Assembly: GCA_023411175.1 (NCBI GenBank)
Contig: JAEYPB010000064.1
Coordinates: 1 to 64,000, forward strand
Source of the DNA: Bacillota bacterium
Lineage (GTDB): Bacteria; Bacillota; Clostridia; Christensenellales; Aristaeellaceae
Direction: 5' to 3'
DNA: 64,000 nucleotides
Shown: positions 55,057-63,361 of the stretch, one piece after another
Layout: every line of letters starts with the position of its first letter
Position numbering within the stretch: position 1 is the stretch's first letter
Translations under genes and position numbers: made by a program
The notes under the pieces: model-generated
The model's input: the letters and a program-made list of their open reading frames with translations, nothing else
Told to the model about the DNA's origin: nothing
Databases searched by the model: none

Positions 55057-57444
55057 ATGAAAGTACCGATGAAATGGCTGCGCGAATATGTGGATGTAAA
55101 AGCGGACGTGGGCGAATATGCGCGGCGTATGGTGATGAGCGGAACCGGCGTCGAGGGAATCCATAACACCGGCGCGGACTTTGAAGGCGTCGTGGTCGGC
55201 CGGGTGCTGACCTGCGAGGATCACCCCAACTCCGACCACCTGCACGTGTGCACGGTGGATGTCGGCCGCGAAGCGGCGCTTCAGATCGTCTGCGGCGCGC
55301 CCAACGTGAAGGCAGGCATCCTCGTGCCCGTCGCGGTGGAGGGCGCGCGGCTGCCCGACGGCGTCATCAAAAAGGGCAAGCTGCGCGGCATCGAATCCTT
55401 CGGCATGATTTGTTCCGGGCCGGAGCTGAACGTCCCCGCCGGCCTGTACCCCCACGTAGGCGACGAGGGCATCCTCGTCATCACCGACGAAGTCTCGCCC
55501 GGCGTGTGCGTCAAGGGCGTGCTGGGTCTGGGCGACGACGTGGTGGACTTTGAGATCCTGGCCAACCGGCCCGACTGCCTGAGCGTCTGGGGCATTGCCC
55601 ACGAGAGCGCCGCGGTCATGGGCGAGTACTGCGTGATGCCGGAGATCGAGGTGGAGGAAAAGGGAGAACCCATCGAAACGTATGCGTCCGTGGACGTGCG
55701 CGACGCGGCGCTCTGCCCGCGCTACACCGCCCGCGTGGTGACGAACGTTAAAATCGGCCCGTCGCCCATGTGGATGCGCGAGTATCTGAACGCCTCGGGC
55801 GTCCGCCCCATCAACAACATCGTCGACATCACCAATTTCGTGATGCTGGAGACCGGTCATCCAATGCATGCCTTCGACCTTTCCAGGGTTCAGGATGGAA
55901 AAATCATCGTGCGCCGCGCCAAACCCGGCGAGATGCTGACCACGCTGGACGGAAAGAAGCACGAACTGACCGACAACATGCTGGTCATCGCGGACGCCGA
56001 AAACGCGACGGGCCTTGCGGGCATCATGGGCGGCGAAGATTCTGAAATCGGCGAAGGGACGACGAGCGTCCTCTTCGAATGCGCGGCCTTCGACCGCACC
56101 GGGATCCGCCTGACCAGCCGCGCGCTGGGCATCCGCACGGAGTCCTCCGCACGCTTCGAAAAGGGCGTGTGCGTTGAAAGCACTTTGGAGGCGCTGGAGC
56201 GCGCCGCGATGCTCGTGAACATGCTGGGATGCGGCGACGTGGCGCCGGGCGCCATCGACCTGTACCCGAACCCCGCGCCCGCCCGGGAGATCACGGCCAG
56301 CGCCCGCCGGATGGCTCGGCTCATGGGCGTGGACGTGCCCCCGGAAAAGATGGAGGACATCTTGAACAGCCTGTACATCGACTGCACGCTCTCGGGCGAC
56401 GAGCTCGTCTGCGTGCCGCCCGTCTGGCGCAGCGACATCGAGACCGAGGCCGACCTGGCCGAGGAGGTGCTGCGGCTCTACGGTTACGATGCGATCCCCT
56501 CCACACTGCCGCGAGGCGCGACGGTGCTGGGCGAGCGTTCGAAGAAGCAAGCCTTCCGCGACCGCGCCAAGGATGCGCTGGTGGGCATGAACTTCTATGA
56601 AGCGCTGAATTACTCCTTCGTGTCGCCCAAGTGGCTGGATGCGATGGGCTTTGACGCTGGCGACTGGCGTCTCGATCCGCTGCCGGTTCGCAACCCCCTC
56701 GGCGAGGATACCTCGGTGATGCGCACGACGCTGGTGCCGTCGATGCTGACGGCCCTTTCCACCAACGTAAACCGCGGCAACGCGGCGGGGCGGATATTTG
56801 AACTGTCCACCGCCTTCAAAAAGACCGCCGCACATCAATTGCCGGAGGAGATCCCGACGCTGACCCTGGGCATGTACGGCGAGGGCGTAGACTTCTACGC
56901 GCTGCGCGACGCCGCTGTGTGCCTGTTGCAGCGGTTCGGCATCGAGGCCAAGGTCGAGCCGGGCGGCGAAAACTGGCTGCATCCGGGGCGCCGCGCGGTG
57001 TTCAAGGCCGGCGAAACGGTGCTCGGCCAGCTTGGCGAGGTGCATCCGGACGTCGCGGCGCGGTTTGACCTGGAAAACCGGCGCGTCTATATCGCGGAGC
57101 TTTCCGTTGATGAAATGATGGCCTGCGAGGTTCCGGTACCCGAAGTGAAGCCGCTGCCGCGCTTCCCGGCGGTCAGCCGCGACATCGCGCTTGTTATGGA
57201 TGAAGCCGTGGGCATTGGCAGCGTGATGGAGACCATCCGCCGCGCGGCCGGGCGGACGCTTGAAGACGTGAAGCTCTTCGATCTCTACCGCGGCGCGCAG
57301 GTGGGCGCAGGCAGAAAGAGCGCGGCCTTCGCCCTCTCCTTCCGCGCTTCCGACCGCACGCTGACCGACGCCGAGGTCAACGCCAGCTTCGACAGGATTG
57401 TCAAGGCCTGCGAGACCACCCACGGCGCGAAGCTTCGGGCATAG
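55057..57444 (+). CDS. pheT: Phenylalanine--tRNA ligase beta subunit
   Basis: A 795-residue subunit with an N-terminal EMAP/OB tRNA-binding domain (about 40-150: VVVGRVLTCEDHPNSDHLHV), B3/B4 editing domain (about 205-400, with NNIVDITNFVMLETGHPMHAFD), B5 domain and a C-terminal ferredoxin-like anticodon-binding domain (FPAVSRDIALVMDE). Full length. The gap to pheS is 15 bases with AGGGAGG upstream. Ends in a terminator. Confidence 0.97.
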   Translation: MKVPMKWLREYVDVKADVGEYARRMVMSGTGVEGIHNTGADFEGVVVGRVLTCEDHPNSDHLHVCTVDVGREAALQIVCGAPNVKAGILVPVAVEGARLPDGVIKKGKLRGIESFGMICSGPELNVPAGLYPHVGDEGILVITDEVSPGVCVKGVLGLGDDVVDFEILANRPDCLSVWGIAHESAAVMGEYCVMPEIEVEEKGEPIETYASVDVRDAALCPRYTARVVTNVKIGPSPMWMREYLNASGVRPINNIVDITNFVMLETGHPMHAFDLSRVQDGKIIVRRAKPGEMLTTLDGKKHELTDNMLVIADAENATGLAGIMGGEDSEIGEGTTSVLFECAAFDRTGIRLTSRALGIRTESSARFEKGVCVESTLEALERAAMLVNMLGCGDVAPGAIDLYPNPAPAREITASARRMARLMGVDVPPEKMEDILNSLYIDCTLSGDELVCVPPVWRSDIETEADLAEEVLRLYGYDAIPSTLPRGATVLGERSKKQAFRDRAKDALVGMNFYEALNYSFVSPKWLDAMGFDAGDWRLDPLPVRNPLGEDTSVMRTTLVPSMLTALSTNVNRGNAAGRIFELSTAFKKTAAHQLPEEIPTLTLGMYGEGVDFYALRDAAVCLLQRFGIEAKVEPGGENWLHPGRRAVFKAGETVLGQLGEVHPDVAARFDLENRRVYIAELSVDEMMACEVPVPEVKPLPRFPAVSRDIALVMDEAVGIGSVMETIRRAAGRTLEDVKLFDLYRGAQVGAGRKSAAFALSFRASDRTLTDAEVNASFDRIVKACETTHGAKLRA

Positions 57445-57473
57445 CGCCACGAAAACCCGAAAACAAGAAAGCA

Positions 57474-57508
57474 AACCGGCAAGGGGATGCCCTCGCCGGT
57501 TCGTTTTC
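57474..57508. terminator. Bidirectional terminator between pheT and the branching enzyme
   Basis: Arms AACCGGC / GCCGGTT with inner AGGG/CCCT pairing, then TCGTTTTCC on the plus side. Confidence 0.7.
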
Positions 57509-57521
57509 CTATGCGATTGGT

Positions 57522-59543
57522 TTATGGTCCGATGCGCTTCAGCACCATCGCCGTGCGGCAGGGGGCGTAGACCTTGAAGGCAAGGCCACGCTCTTGGGTG
57601 AACTCGGTTTGATAGATGAGTTCCTCCGAAATGCGCCCCTGACCGCCAAAGGCTTCGCTGTCGGTTGAAAACACCACCTGATAGTCGCCTGCGCCCACGG
57701 GGTTGACCGGCAGCAGGAACGCCTCCTGAGATTTGGTCGGATGGAAGTTGAAGAGGTACACCAATCCGCCCTTTGCGAAAGCGAGCAGCTTGTTCTCCTG
57801 ATCGATCCAGAGGTTGTTGAGGTCGCGCTTGACCATCACCCGGTACTTGCGGGCGAACTTCAGCATCGCCCGGTCGAAATCCTGGAGCCACTGGTACTTT
57901 AAGAAGCCGTTGTCGGCGAGAGACCACTGGCGGCGAGCGTACTGGAAACTCCAGTTGTTGCCCTCCCGGGGGAAGTCGATCCACTCAGGATGGCCAAATT
58001 CGTTGCCCATGAAGTTGAGGTAGCCATCCGATGCCAGCGAGAGCGTGATAAAGCGGATCATCTTGAGCAGCGCGATCGCCCGGTCTATGGCCGGCGAATG
58101 GTACGACTTGTCCATGCCGGTATACATCTCGGCGTCCGCCATGCGGAAGATGAGCGTCTTGTCGCCCACCAGCGCCTGGTCGTGGGATTCGGAATACCCC
58201 ACAGAGGGCTCTTGCGGGCGGCGGGTGGTCAGCTCGTACCACATGCGCGCCATATCCCAGCGGGCATCGTCTTCTTTGAGGGTCTTGATCCAGAAGTCCG
58301 GCACGCCCATTGACAGCCGGTAGTCGAACCCGATGCCGCCGTAGCGGATCGGCAGGCACATGCCCGGCATGCCGCTCATGTCCTCGGCGATGGTCAGGGC
58401 GAAGGGATTGACGGCGTGGATCAGCTCGTTGGCCAGCTGAAGGTACGTGACGGCCTCTACGTCGGTGTTCAGGCTGAAGTACTTGTCGTAGCCGTCGAAG
58501 GACTTTCCGAGCCCGTGGTCATGGTAGAGCATCGAAGTCACGCCGTCGAAGCGGAAGCCGTCAAAATGGTATTCCTCCAGCCAGAACTTGCAGTTGGACA
58601 GGAGAAAGTGAATGACTTCGTGCTTTCCGTAATTGAAGAGCTTTGTATCCCATGCGGGGTGAATGCCCGCGCTGCCCTTTCGGAAAAACTGATCTTCGGT
58701 GCCGTCGAACAGGTTGATGCCCTCCGCGACGTTTTTGGCCGCGTGGGAGTGTACGAGGTCGAGAAGCACCAGCATGTCCATGCCGTGGGCGGTATTGATG
58801 AGGTATTTCAGGTCCTCCGGCTCGCCGTACCAGGACGAAGCCGCGAAGAAGTTTGAAACCTGATAGCCGAAGGAGGCGTAGTAGGGGTGTTCCTGAATCG
58901 CCATCAGCTGTACGGCGTTATAGCCTCCGGCTTTGATGCGGGGGAGGACGTTGTCCGCGAACTCCCGATAGGTGCCGATGCGCCCTTCCTCCTGCGCCAT
59001 GCCCACGTGGGCTTCGTAGATGTAGATGGGGCTGATCTTCCTGCGGCCGTAGCCGCCGTCCGTCCAGCGGAAGGGCAGCCGGGGCGCCCACACCTGCCCG
59101 GAGAAGGTATTGTCTTCCTTGTTCTGAACGACTTTGCGGATGTAGAGGGGGATATGGTCGGTTTTGACGCCGGATTTCGTAACCTGCACCTTGACGCGGT
59201 CGCCGTGCTTCAGGGCGTCCGGCGGGAGCGAGATTTCCCAGCTGCCGCCGAGGCCTTTTTCCAGCGGATGGGAGGCGCGGTTCCAGCCGTTGAAGTCTCC
59301 GATCAGGTGCATCTCGTCCGCGCCCGGCGCCCATTCACGGTAGACCCAGCCGCTCTCCGTGCGGTGGATGCCGTAATAGAGGTAGCCGTTGGCCATCGAC
59401 GAAAGATCGCCCTTCGCGCCAAGCAGCTTTTTGCGGATGTCTGTAAACCGATCCATCCGAATCTGGATGTCCCGCCGGTACGCCTTGAGCCACGGGTCAA
59501 TCTCTAAAATTTTATAGGATTTCTCCGGCGCTTTCTTTTTCAT
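57522..59543 (-). CDS. glgB: 1,4-alpha-glucan branching enzyme, eukaryote-like GH13_8 type
   Basis: A 673-residue enzyme adding alpha-1,6 branches to glycogen. A CBM48-type N-terminal domain (about 60-170, with GWVYREWAPGADEMHLIGDF) precedes a GH13 barrel with Asp333 (FRFDGVTSML), Glu387 (IAEDMSGMPG) and Asp455 (SESHDQALVG). Motifs such as FDGVTSMLYHDHGLG, GNEFGHPEWIDFPREGN and NWSFQYARRQW match eukaryotic-type branching enzymes better than classic bacterial GlgB. The ATG at 59543 has GGGAGGGG upstream. No other glg genes adjoin. Confidence 0.93.
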   Translation of the reverse strand: MKKKAPEKSYKILEIDPWLKAYRRDIQIRMDRFTDIRKKLLGAKGDLSSMANGYLYYGIHRTESGWVYREWAPGADEMHLIGDFNGWNRASHPLEKGLGGSWEISLPPDALKHGDRVKVQVTKSGVKTDHIPLYIRKVVQNKEDNTFSGQVWAPRLPFRWTDGGYGRRKISPIYIYEAHVGMAQEEGRIGTYREFADNVLPRIKAGGYNAVQLMAIQEHPYYASFGYQVSNFFAASSWYGEPEDLKYLINTAHGMDMLVLLDLVHSHAAKNVAEGINLFDGTEDQFFRKGSAGIHPAWDTKLFNYGKHEVIHFLLSNCKFWLEEYHFDGFRFDGVTSMLYHDHGLGKSFDGYDKYFSLNTDVEAVTYLQLANELIHAVNPFALTIAEDMSGMPGMCLPIRYGGIGFDYRLSMGVPDFWIKTLKEDDARWDMARMWYELTTRRPQEPSVGYSESHDQALVGDKTLIFRMADAEMYTGMDKSYHSPAIDRAIALLKMIRFITLSLASDGYLNFMGNEFGHPEWIDFPREGNNWSFQYARRQWSLADNGFLKYQWLQDFDRAMLKFARKYRVMVKRDLNNLWIDQENKLLAFAKGGLVYLFNFHPTKSQEAFLLPVNPVGAGDYQVVFSTDSEAFGGQGRISEELIYQTEFTQERGLAFKVYAPCRTAMVLKRIGP

Positions 59544-59562
59544 GGCAACCCCTCCCGGCTCA

Positions 59563-59591
59563 AGTATAACCGATTGTTCAAACGCACGCAA
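59563..59591 (-). promoter_or_regulatory. Promoter for the branching enzyme
   Basis: On the minus strand TTGCGT (59586-59591), a 17-base spacer and TATACT (59563-59568). Confidence 0.6.
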
Positions 59592-59603
59592 ATAAAACTT
59601 GGA

Positions 59604-59632
59604 TTGACACATTTTTTCGGCGGTGATATGAT
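59604..59632 (+). promoter_or_regulatory. Promoter for the FolT-like gene
   Basis: TTGACA (59604-59609), a 17-base spacer and TATGAT (59627-59632). An ATG in the -10 (59628) is therefore not the translation start. Confidence 0.75.
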
Positions 59633-59651
59633 GGGCCGAAAAGGGGGCGGT

Positions 59652-60203
59652 ATGATGATAAACAAATGGCTTGATGACTTGGCCGAGTCCGCGAGAAACC
59701 TAAAAAAAACGCGGGTGATGGTCGCCTGTGCGATGCTCCTGGCCATTGAGGTGGTGCTCAATGCAACGGTTTCGGTGTATCTGTTTTCCTACCTTCGTCT
59801 TTCGTTCGGTTTTCTTACCGTAGCCGCAGCAGCCTACCTTTTTGGGCCTTCGCCTGCGATGTTGATTGCCGCGCTTTCTGACATCATCGTCTTTTTGATT
59901 CGCCCTGCCGGTCCGTTCTTCCCGGGGTTCACGCTCAACGCTGCGCTGGGCGGCCTGGTGTACGGCCTTGCGCTCTACCGCGTGAAGGATGTAAGTTGGA
60001 CGCGCATTCTCACAATGCAGGCGGTCATCGCGGTTTTGCTGCACATTGCCCTCAATACGCTCTGGCTGAGCATGACGCTGGGCAAGGGCTTTATCGCGCT
60101 TCTCCCCGTGCGGGCGCTCAAAAACGCGATCCAATACGCCATCGACGTACCGCTGCTCTACTTCTTGCTTCGGTTCCTGAGGCGCCAATTCCGAAAGGGT
60201 TAG
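59652..60203 (+). CDS. folT: ECF transporter S component, folate (FolT) family
   Basis: A 183-residue membrane protein with about six hydrophobic segments that binds the vitamin and docks on EcfT. Family-typical segments: TRVMVACAMLLAIEVVLN, LRLSFGFLTVAAAAYLFGP, SDIIVFLIRPAGPFFPGFTL and LLHIALNTLWLS. Folate specificity is inferred from the RLSFGFL and GPFFPGFTLNA motifs and is not proven. It has no ATPase nearby and would use EcfA1A2T encoded at 8.1-10.6 kb (group II ECF). Start downstream of the promoter, behind GGGGGCGG. Confidence 0.85.
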   Translation: MMINKWLDDLAESARNLKKTRVMVACAMLLAIEVVLNATVSVYLFSYLRLSFGFLTVAAAAYLFGPSPAMLIAALSDIIVFLIRPAGPFFPGFTLNAALGGLVYGLALYRVKDVSWTRILTMQAVIAVLLHIALNTLWLSMTLGKGFIALLPVRALKNAIQYAIDVPLLYFLLRFLRRQFRKG

Positions 60204-60241
60204 ACCATCAGTCAGAACTCCCGGGGCGTATCGCCGGTAAG

Positions 60242-60282
60242 ATATCCTCCACTGCCGCCTGTGGAGGATATTTTTCTTTTAG
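60242..60282 (+). terminator. Terminator after the FolT-like gene
   Basis: Perfect 11-base arms ATATCCTCCAC / GTGGAGGATAT with an 8-base loop, then TTTTCTTTT. Confidence 0.9.
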
Positions 60283-60381
60283 ACGCGATGCCGTTCGGAA
60301 ATCCCGGGAAGTTTCCAGCGAGGGGAAAGGCATTTTCTTTGCGCCAAAAGCCGCAAGTGGGTTTTCGGTGTCTTCAGGTTA

Positions 60382-60411
60382 GGCATACCCTTCTGCCCGT
60401 CCTCATACCAT
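60382..60411 (+). promoter_or_regulatory. Candidate sigma-E promoter for spoIVA
   Basis: GGCATACC (60382-60389) and CATACCAT (60404-60411) with a 14-base spacer. The -10 is close to the sigma-E consensus CATACAnT, while the -35 matches only partly. spoIVA is a mother-cell sigma-E gene in Bacillus, which supports the call. No sigma-A promoter was seen here. Confidence 0.45.
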
Positions 60412-60472
60412 GCATCGATGGCATGGGTGGAAGGCGTACGCCGTCTGGCGCGCCCGGCAAGGAGGATGTGGC

Positions 60473-61948
60473 ATGGAGACGAATCTGTATCGGGACATTG
60501 CCGGAAGATGCAACGGCGATATCTACATCGGCGTGGTCGGGCCGGTGCGGACCGGCAAATCGACCTTCATCAAGCGGTTCATGGATCTGGTCGTGCTCCC
60601 GGGCATCGAGGATGAGAACCGCCGCGCCCGCGCGGTGGACGAACTGCCCCAGAGCGGCGCGGGCAAGACCATCATGACCACGCAGCCGACCTTCGTGCCG
60701 GACGAGGCGGTGGAGGTGCGCCTTCGGGACAACGCGGCGTTCCGCGTGCGGCTGGTGGACTGCGTCGGCTACCTGATCCGCGGCGTGCTGGGGTTGGAGG
60801 AAGGGGAGAGCGCCCGGATGGTGCGCACCCCCTGGTTTGACCACGACATCCCCTTCGAGCGCGCGGCTGAGCTGGGCACCCGCAAGGTGATTCAGGATCA
60901 TGCCACGCTGGGCGTGGTGGTGACCACCGACGGCTCCATCGTGGACCTGCCGCGTACCGCTTATGTGGATGCCGAGGAGCGGGTCGTCAAGGAACTCAAG
61001 GCGCTGGGCAAGCCCTTCGTAATGGTGGTCAACTCGACCCATCCTCAAGGCGCGGACACCCAGGCGCTCAGTCAGTCTCTGGCGGAGAAGTACGACGTGC
61101 CCGCCGTCGCGGAAGATGTCAGCCAGATGAACCTGGACGACATGAACGCGCTGCTTGAAAAGCTGCTGTTTGAGTTCCCGCTGACTGAGGCGCGCCTTGC
61201 GATGCCGGAGTGGATGACCGCGCTGCCCGACGACCACTACGTGATCCAGTCGGTGCTCCAGACGGCTTCCAAAGCGGCCGCCTCCATGCGGCGGGTGCGG
61301 GATCACGAAAAACTGCGGGAGGCGTTCAGCCAGAACGAGCTCATCCGGTCCGCATCCCCGCAGGAGATCCGACTGGGAGAGGGTGCGCTGGACTATCAGA
61401 TTCAGCCCAGAGAGGGCCTCTTCTACCAGGTGCTCAGCGAGGCAAGCGGCACCGAGGTGACGGGGGAAGAGCACCTTTTGAAGCTCATGACGGAGCTGGT
61501 TACCGCGAAAAAAGAGTACGACCGGGTCGCGCAGGCGCTGGCCAGCGTCCGGGAGACGGGTTACGGTCTCGTGGCGCCGGAAATGTCGGAGATGAAGCTG
61601 GAACAGCCGGAGATCGTCCGCCAGGGCGGAGCCTTCGGCGTCAAGCTCAGGGCCAGCGCGCCATCCCTTCACATGATCCGCGTCAACATCAATACCGAAG
61701 TCAGCCCGACGGTGGGCAGCGAACACCAGTCGGAGGAACTGGTGAACTACCTGCTCAGCGGCTTCGAGGGAGACCCTGCGAGCCTGTGGGAGAGCAACCT
61801 CTTCGGCAAGTCACTGGGTGAACTGGTGCGCGAGGGCCTTGCATCCAAGCTCACCCGTATGCCCGAGAACGTCCGCGACAAGCTGCAGGATACGCTGGGC
61901 AGGATCATCAACGATGGAAGCGGCGGCATGATCTGTATCCTGCTGTAG
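60473..61948 (+). CDS. spoIVA: Stage IV sporulation protein A (SpoIVA)
   Basis: A 491-residue ATPase that polymerises on the forespore surface to build the coat basement layer. The Walker A motif GPVRTGKS is at 23-30. Other conserved parts are KTIMTTQPTFVP, VDCVGYLIRGVLG and VVNSTHPQ. The C-terminal part contains the region that contacts SpoVM. The length equals the Bacillus protein. The ATG at 60473 has GGAGGA upstream. Strong evidence that the organism sporulates. Confidence 0.97.
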   Translation: METNLYRDIAGRCNGDIYIGVVGPVRTGKSTFIKRFMDLVVLPGIEDENRRARAVDELPQSGAGKTIMTTQPTFVPDEAVEVRLRDNAAFRVRLVDCVGYLIRGVLGLEEGESARMVRTPWFDHDIPFERAAELGTRKVIQDHATLGVVVTTDGSIVDLPRTAYVDAEERVVKELKALGKPFVMVVNSTHPQGADTQALSQSLAEKYDVPAVAEDVSQMNLDDMNALLEKLLFEFPLTEARLAMPEWMTALPDDHYVIQSVLQTASKAAASMRRVRDHEKLREAFSQNELIRSASPQEIRLGEGALDYQIQPREGLFYQVLSEASGTEVTGEEHLLKLMTELVTAKKEYDRVAQALASVRETGYGLVAPEMSEMKLEQPEIVRQGGAFGVKLRASAPSLHMIRVNINTEVSPTVGSEHQSEELVNYLLSGFEGDPASLWESNLFGKSLGELVREGLASKLTRMPENVRDKLQDTLGRIINDGSGGMICILL

Positions 61949-61984
61949 GACGGGCCGCGCCCTGAACCCCTCATGCGCTCCCAG

Positions 61985-62016
61985 GCGCGGCCATAATCGG
62001 CCGCGCTTGCTTTTTC
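61985..62016 (+). terminator. Terminator after spoIVA
   Basis: Perfect 8-base arms GCGCGGCC / GGCCGCGC with a 6-base loop, then TTGCTTTTT. The tail coincides with the -35 of the next promoter. Confidence 0.8.
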
Positions 62017-62035
62017 GCCGTTTGTGTTATATAAT
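62007..62035 (+). promoter_or_regulatory. Promoter for darA-holB-ricT
   Basis: TTGCTT (62007-62012), a 17-base spacer and TATAAT (62030-62035). The -35 overlaps the T-tract of the spoIVA terminator. Confidence 0.65.
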
Positions 62036-62075
62036 CGAAGCAGGGATAGAACGATGAAAAGGAGGCGAAGATGTG

Positions 62076-62405
62076 ATGAAGCTGATTGTTGCCATCGTAC
62101 AGGACGAGGATGCCGGAAGGCTTGTCAGTTCACTGATGAACGAGGGATACGGTGTCACCAAGCTGGCCACGACAGGCGGGTTTCTTCGTGCCGGAAATAC
62201 GACGCTCCTGATCGGCGTTGAGGACGAAAAATTCGAAGGCGCCATGGCGATTGTCGAGCGTATCTGCAAGAGTCGCAAACAGGTCGCCACCGCCCCTTCG
62301 CCGATGGCCGGAGCGGCCGGCGTATATGTGCCCTACCCGATTGAGGTCATGGTGGGCGGTGCGACCATTTTTGTTCTGAACGTGGAGCAATTTACGAAAA
62401 TCTGA
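62076..62405 (+). CDS. darA: Cyclic-di-AMP receptor DarA (PstA)
   Basis: A 109-residue PII-like trimeric protein that binds cyclic di-AMP. Signatures: MKLIVAIVQDEDAGRL at the N-terminus, GYGVTKLATTGGFLRAGNTTLLIG (ligand-binding loop) and VMVGGATIFVLNVEQF at the end. GGAGG lies ten bases upstream of the ATG; a GTG one codon earlier is equally possible. It overlaps holB by one base (TGATG), so it is coupled to replication and phosphorelay genes, as in Bacillus (yaaQ-holB-yaaT). Confidence 0.94.
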   Translation: MKLIVAIVQDEDAGRLVSSLMNEGYGVTKLATTGGFLRAGNTTLLIGVEDEKFEGAMAIVERICKSRKQVATAPSPMAGAAGVYVPYPIEVMVGGATIFVLNVEQFTKI

Positions 62406-63361
62406 TGAATTTTGATCAGTTCTTCGGTCTCGATGTGGCCATCGGCCACCTGCGCGCGGATTTTGACCAAGGCCGCTTCGTCCACGCCTATTTGTTTTCT
62501 GGTCCGGCGGGGACGGGCAAGCGGTCCGCGGCGGAAATATGCGCCCGCGCGGTTCACTGCGAGGGCGCGACGAAACCCTGCGACGAATGCCCGCCCTGCC
62601 GCCGTATGCTGGCCGGAACGCACCCCGATCACGTCGAACTGAGCGCTTCCGGGCGCTCCATCGGCGTGGACGAGGTGCGCGATCTAATTCGGCGGGTTTC
62701 CGTCAGGCCGTTTGAAGGCGGACGGCACACCGTCGTCATAGACGACGCCGAAAAGATGACGCCCCAGGCGCAGAACGCGCTGCTCAAGACCCTCGAAACG
62801 CCGCCGGGCGGTGCGGTGTTTTTCCTTTTGACAACGACTCCGTCCCAACTTCTGCCGACAATCGTTTCTCGCTGCCGACACGAGCGGTTCCATACGGTTT
62901 CTGCGGAGGACGCGAAAAGCGCGCTGATCGCCTCGGGGGCGCCGGCGGATCGTGCCGCCGCGGCCGCCGCCTCCGCCTGTGGAGCCATTGGCCGCGCGAT
63001 GGAGCAGTTGGCGGACGGAGGGTACTGGTCTCTTCGAGAGCGCGTATTCAGGTCGCTGAGCTCGCTCAAGGGGCCGTGGACGGTGGCGGAAGCCGCAAAA
63101 CCGCTGGCCGCCGACAGGGAGTCGGCGCCACAGGTTCTGGAAATACTGGAAGCGGTGGCTCGGGATATGATGCGCGCGTCGGCCGGCCTTCCGCCCGAAC
63201 AGCCCGGATTCGACCGGGAACAAATCGCGCTGGACGGCGGGGCGCTGCTTTCGGGCGTTCTCTCGGCCAGGCGAAAACTTGCCGCAAACGTTTCATGGCA
63301 GACCGTATTGGAGATCATGTATTTTGACAGCCTGAGAGGATCGATACCATGGCAACAGTGA
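62405..63361 (+). CDS. holB: DNA polymerase III delta' subunit
   Basis: A 318-residue clamp-loader subunit. The Walker A-like loop is FSGPAGTGKR at 31-40; a zinc-binding group has Cys52, Cys59, Cys62 and Cys65 (CDECPPCRR). VDEVRDLIRRVSVRPFEG, DDAEKMTPQAQNALLKTLETPP and the sensor IVSRCRHERF follow. Typical for the delta' family. It starts on the darA stop and overlaps ricT by 13 bases. Confidence 0.93.
   Translation: MNFDQFFGLDVAIGHLRADFDQGRFVHAYLFSGPAGTGKRSAAEICARAVHCEGATKPCDECPPCRRMLAGTHPDHVELSASGRSIGVDEVRDLIRRVSVRPFEGGRHTVVIDDAEKMTPQAQNALLKTLETPPGGAVFFLLTTTPSQLLPTIVSRCRHERFHTVSAEDAKSALIASGAPADRAAAAAASACGAIGRAMEQLADGGYWSLRERVFRSLSSLKGPWTVAEAAKPLAADRESAPQVLEILEAVARDMMRASAGLPPEQPGFDREQIALDGGALLSGVLSARRKLAANVSWQTVLEIMYFDSLRGSIPWQQ

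Noticed and set aside
55048..57984. A 978-codon open frame on the minus strand opposite pheT
   Set aside because: It lies antisense to a full-length PheT, has low-complexity His/Arg/Gly-rich composition and no family motif. Long antisense frames are common in GC-rich DNA.
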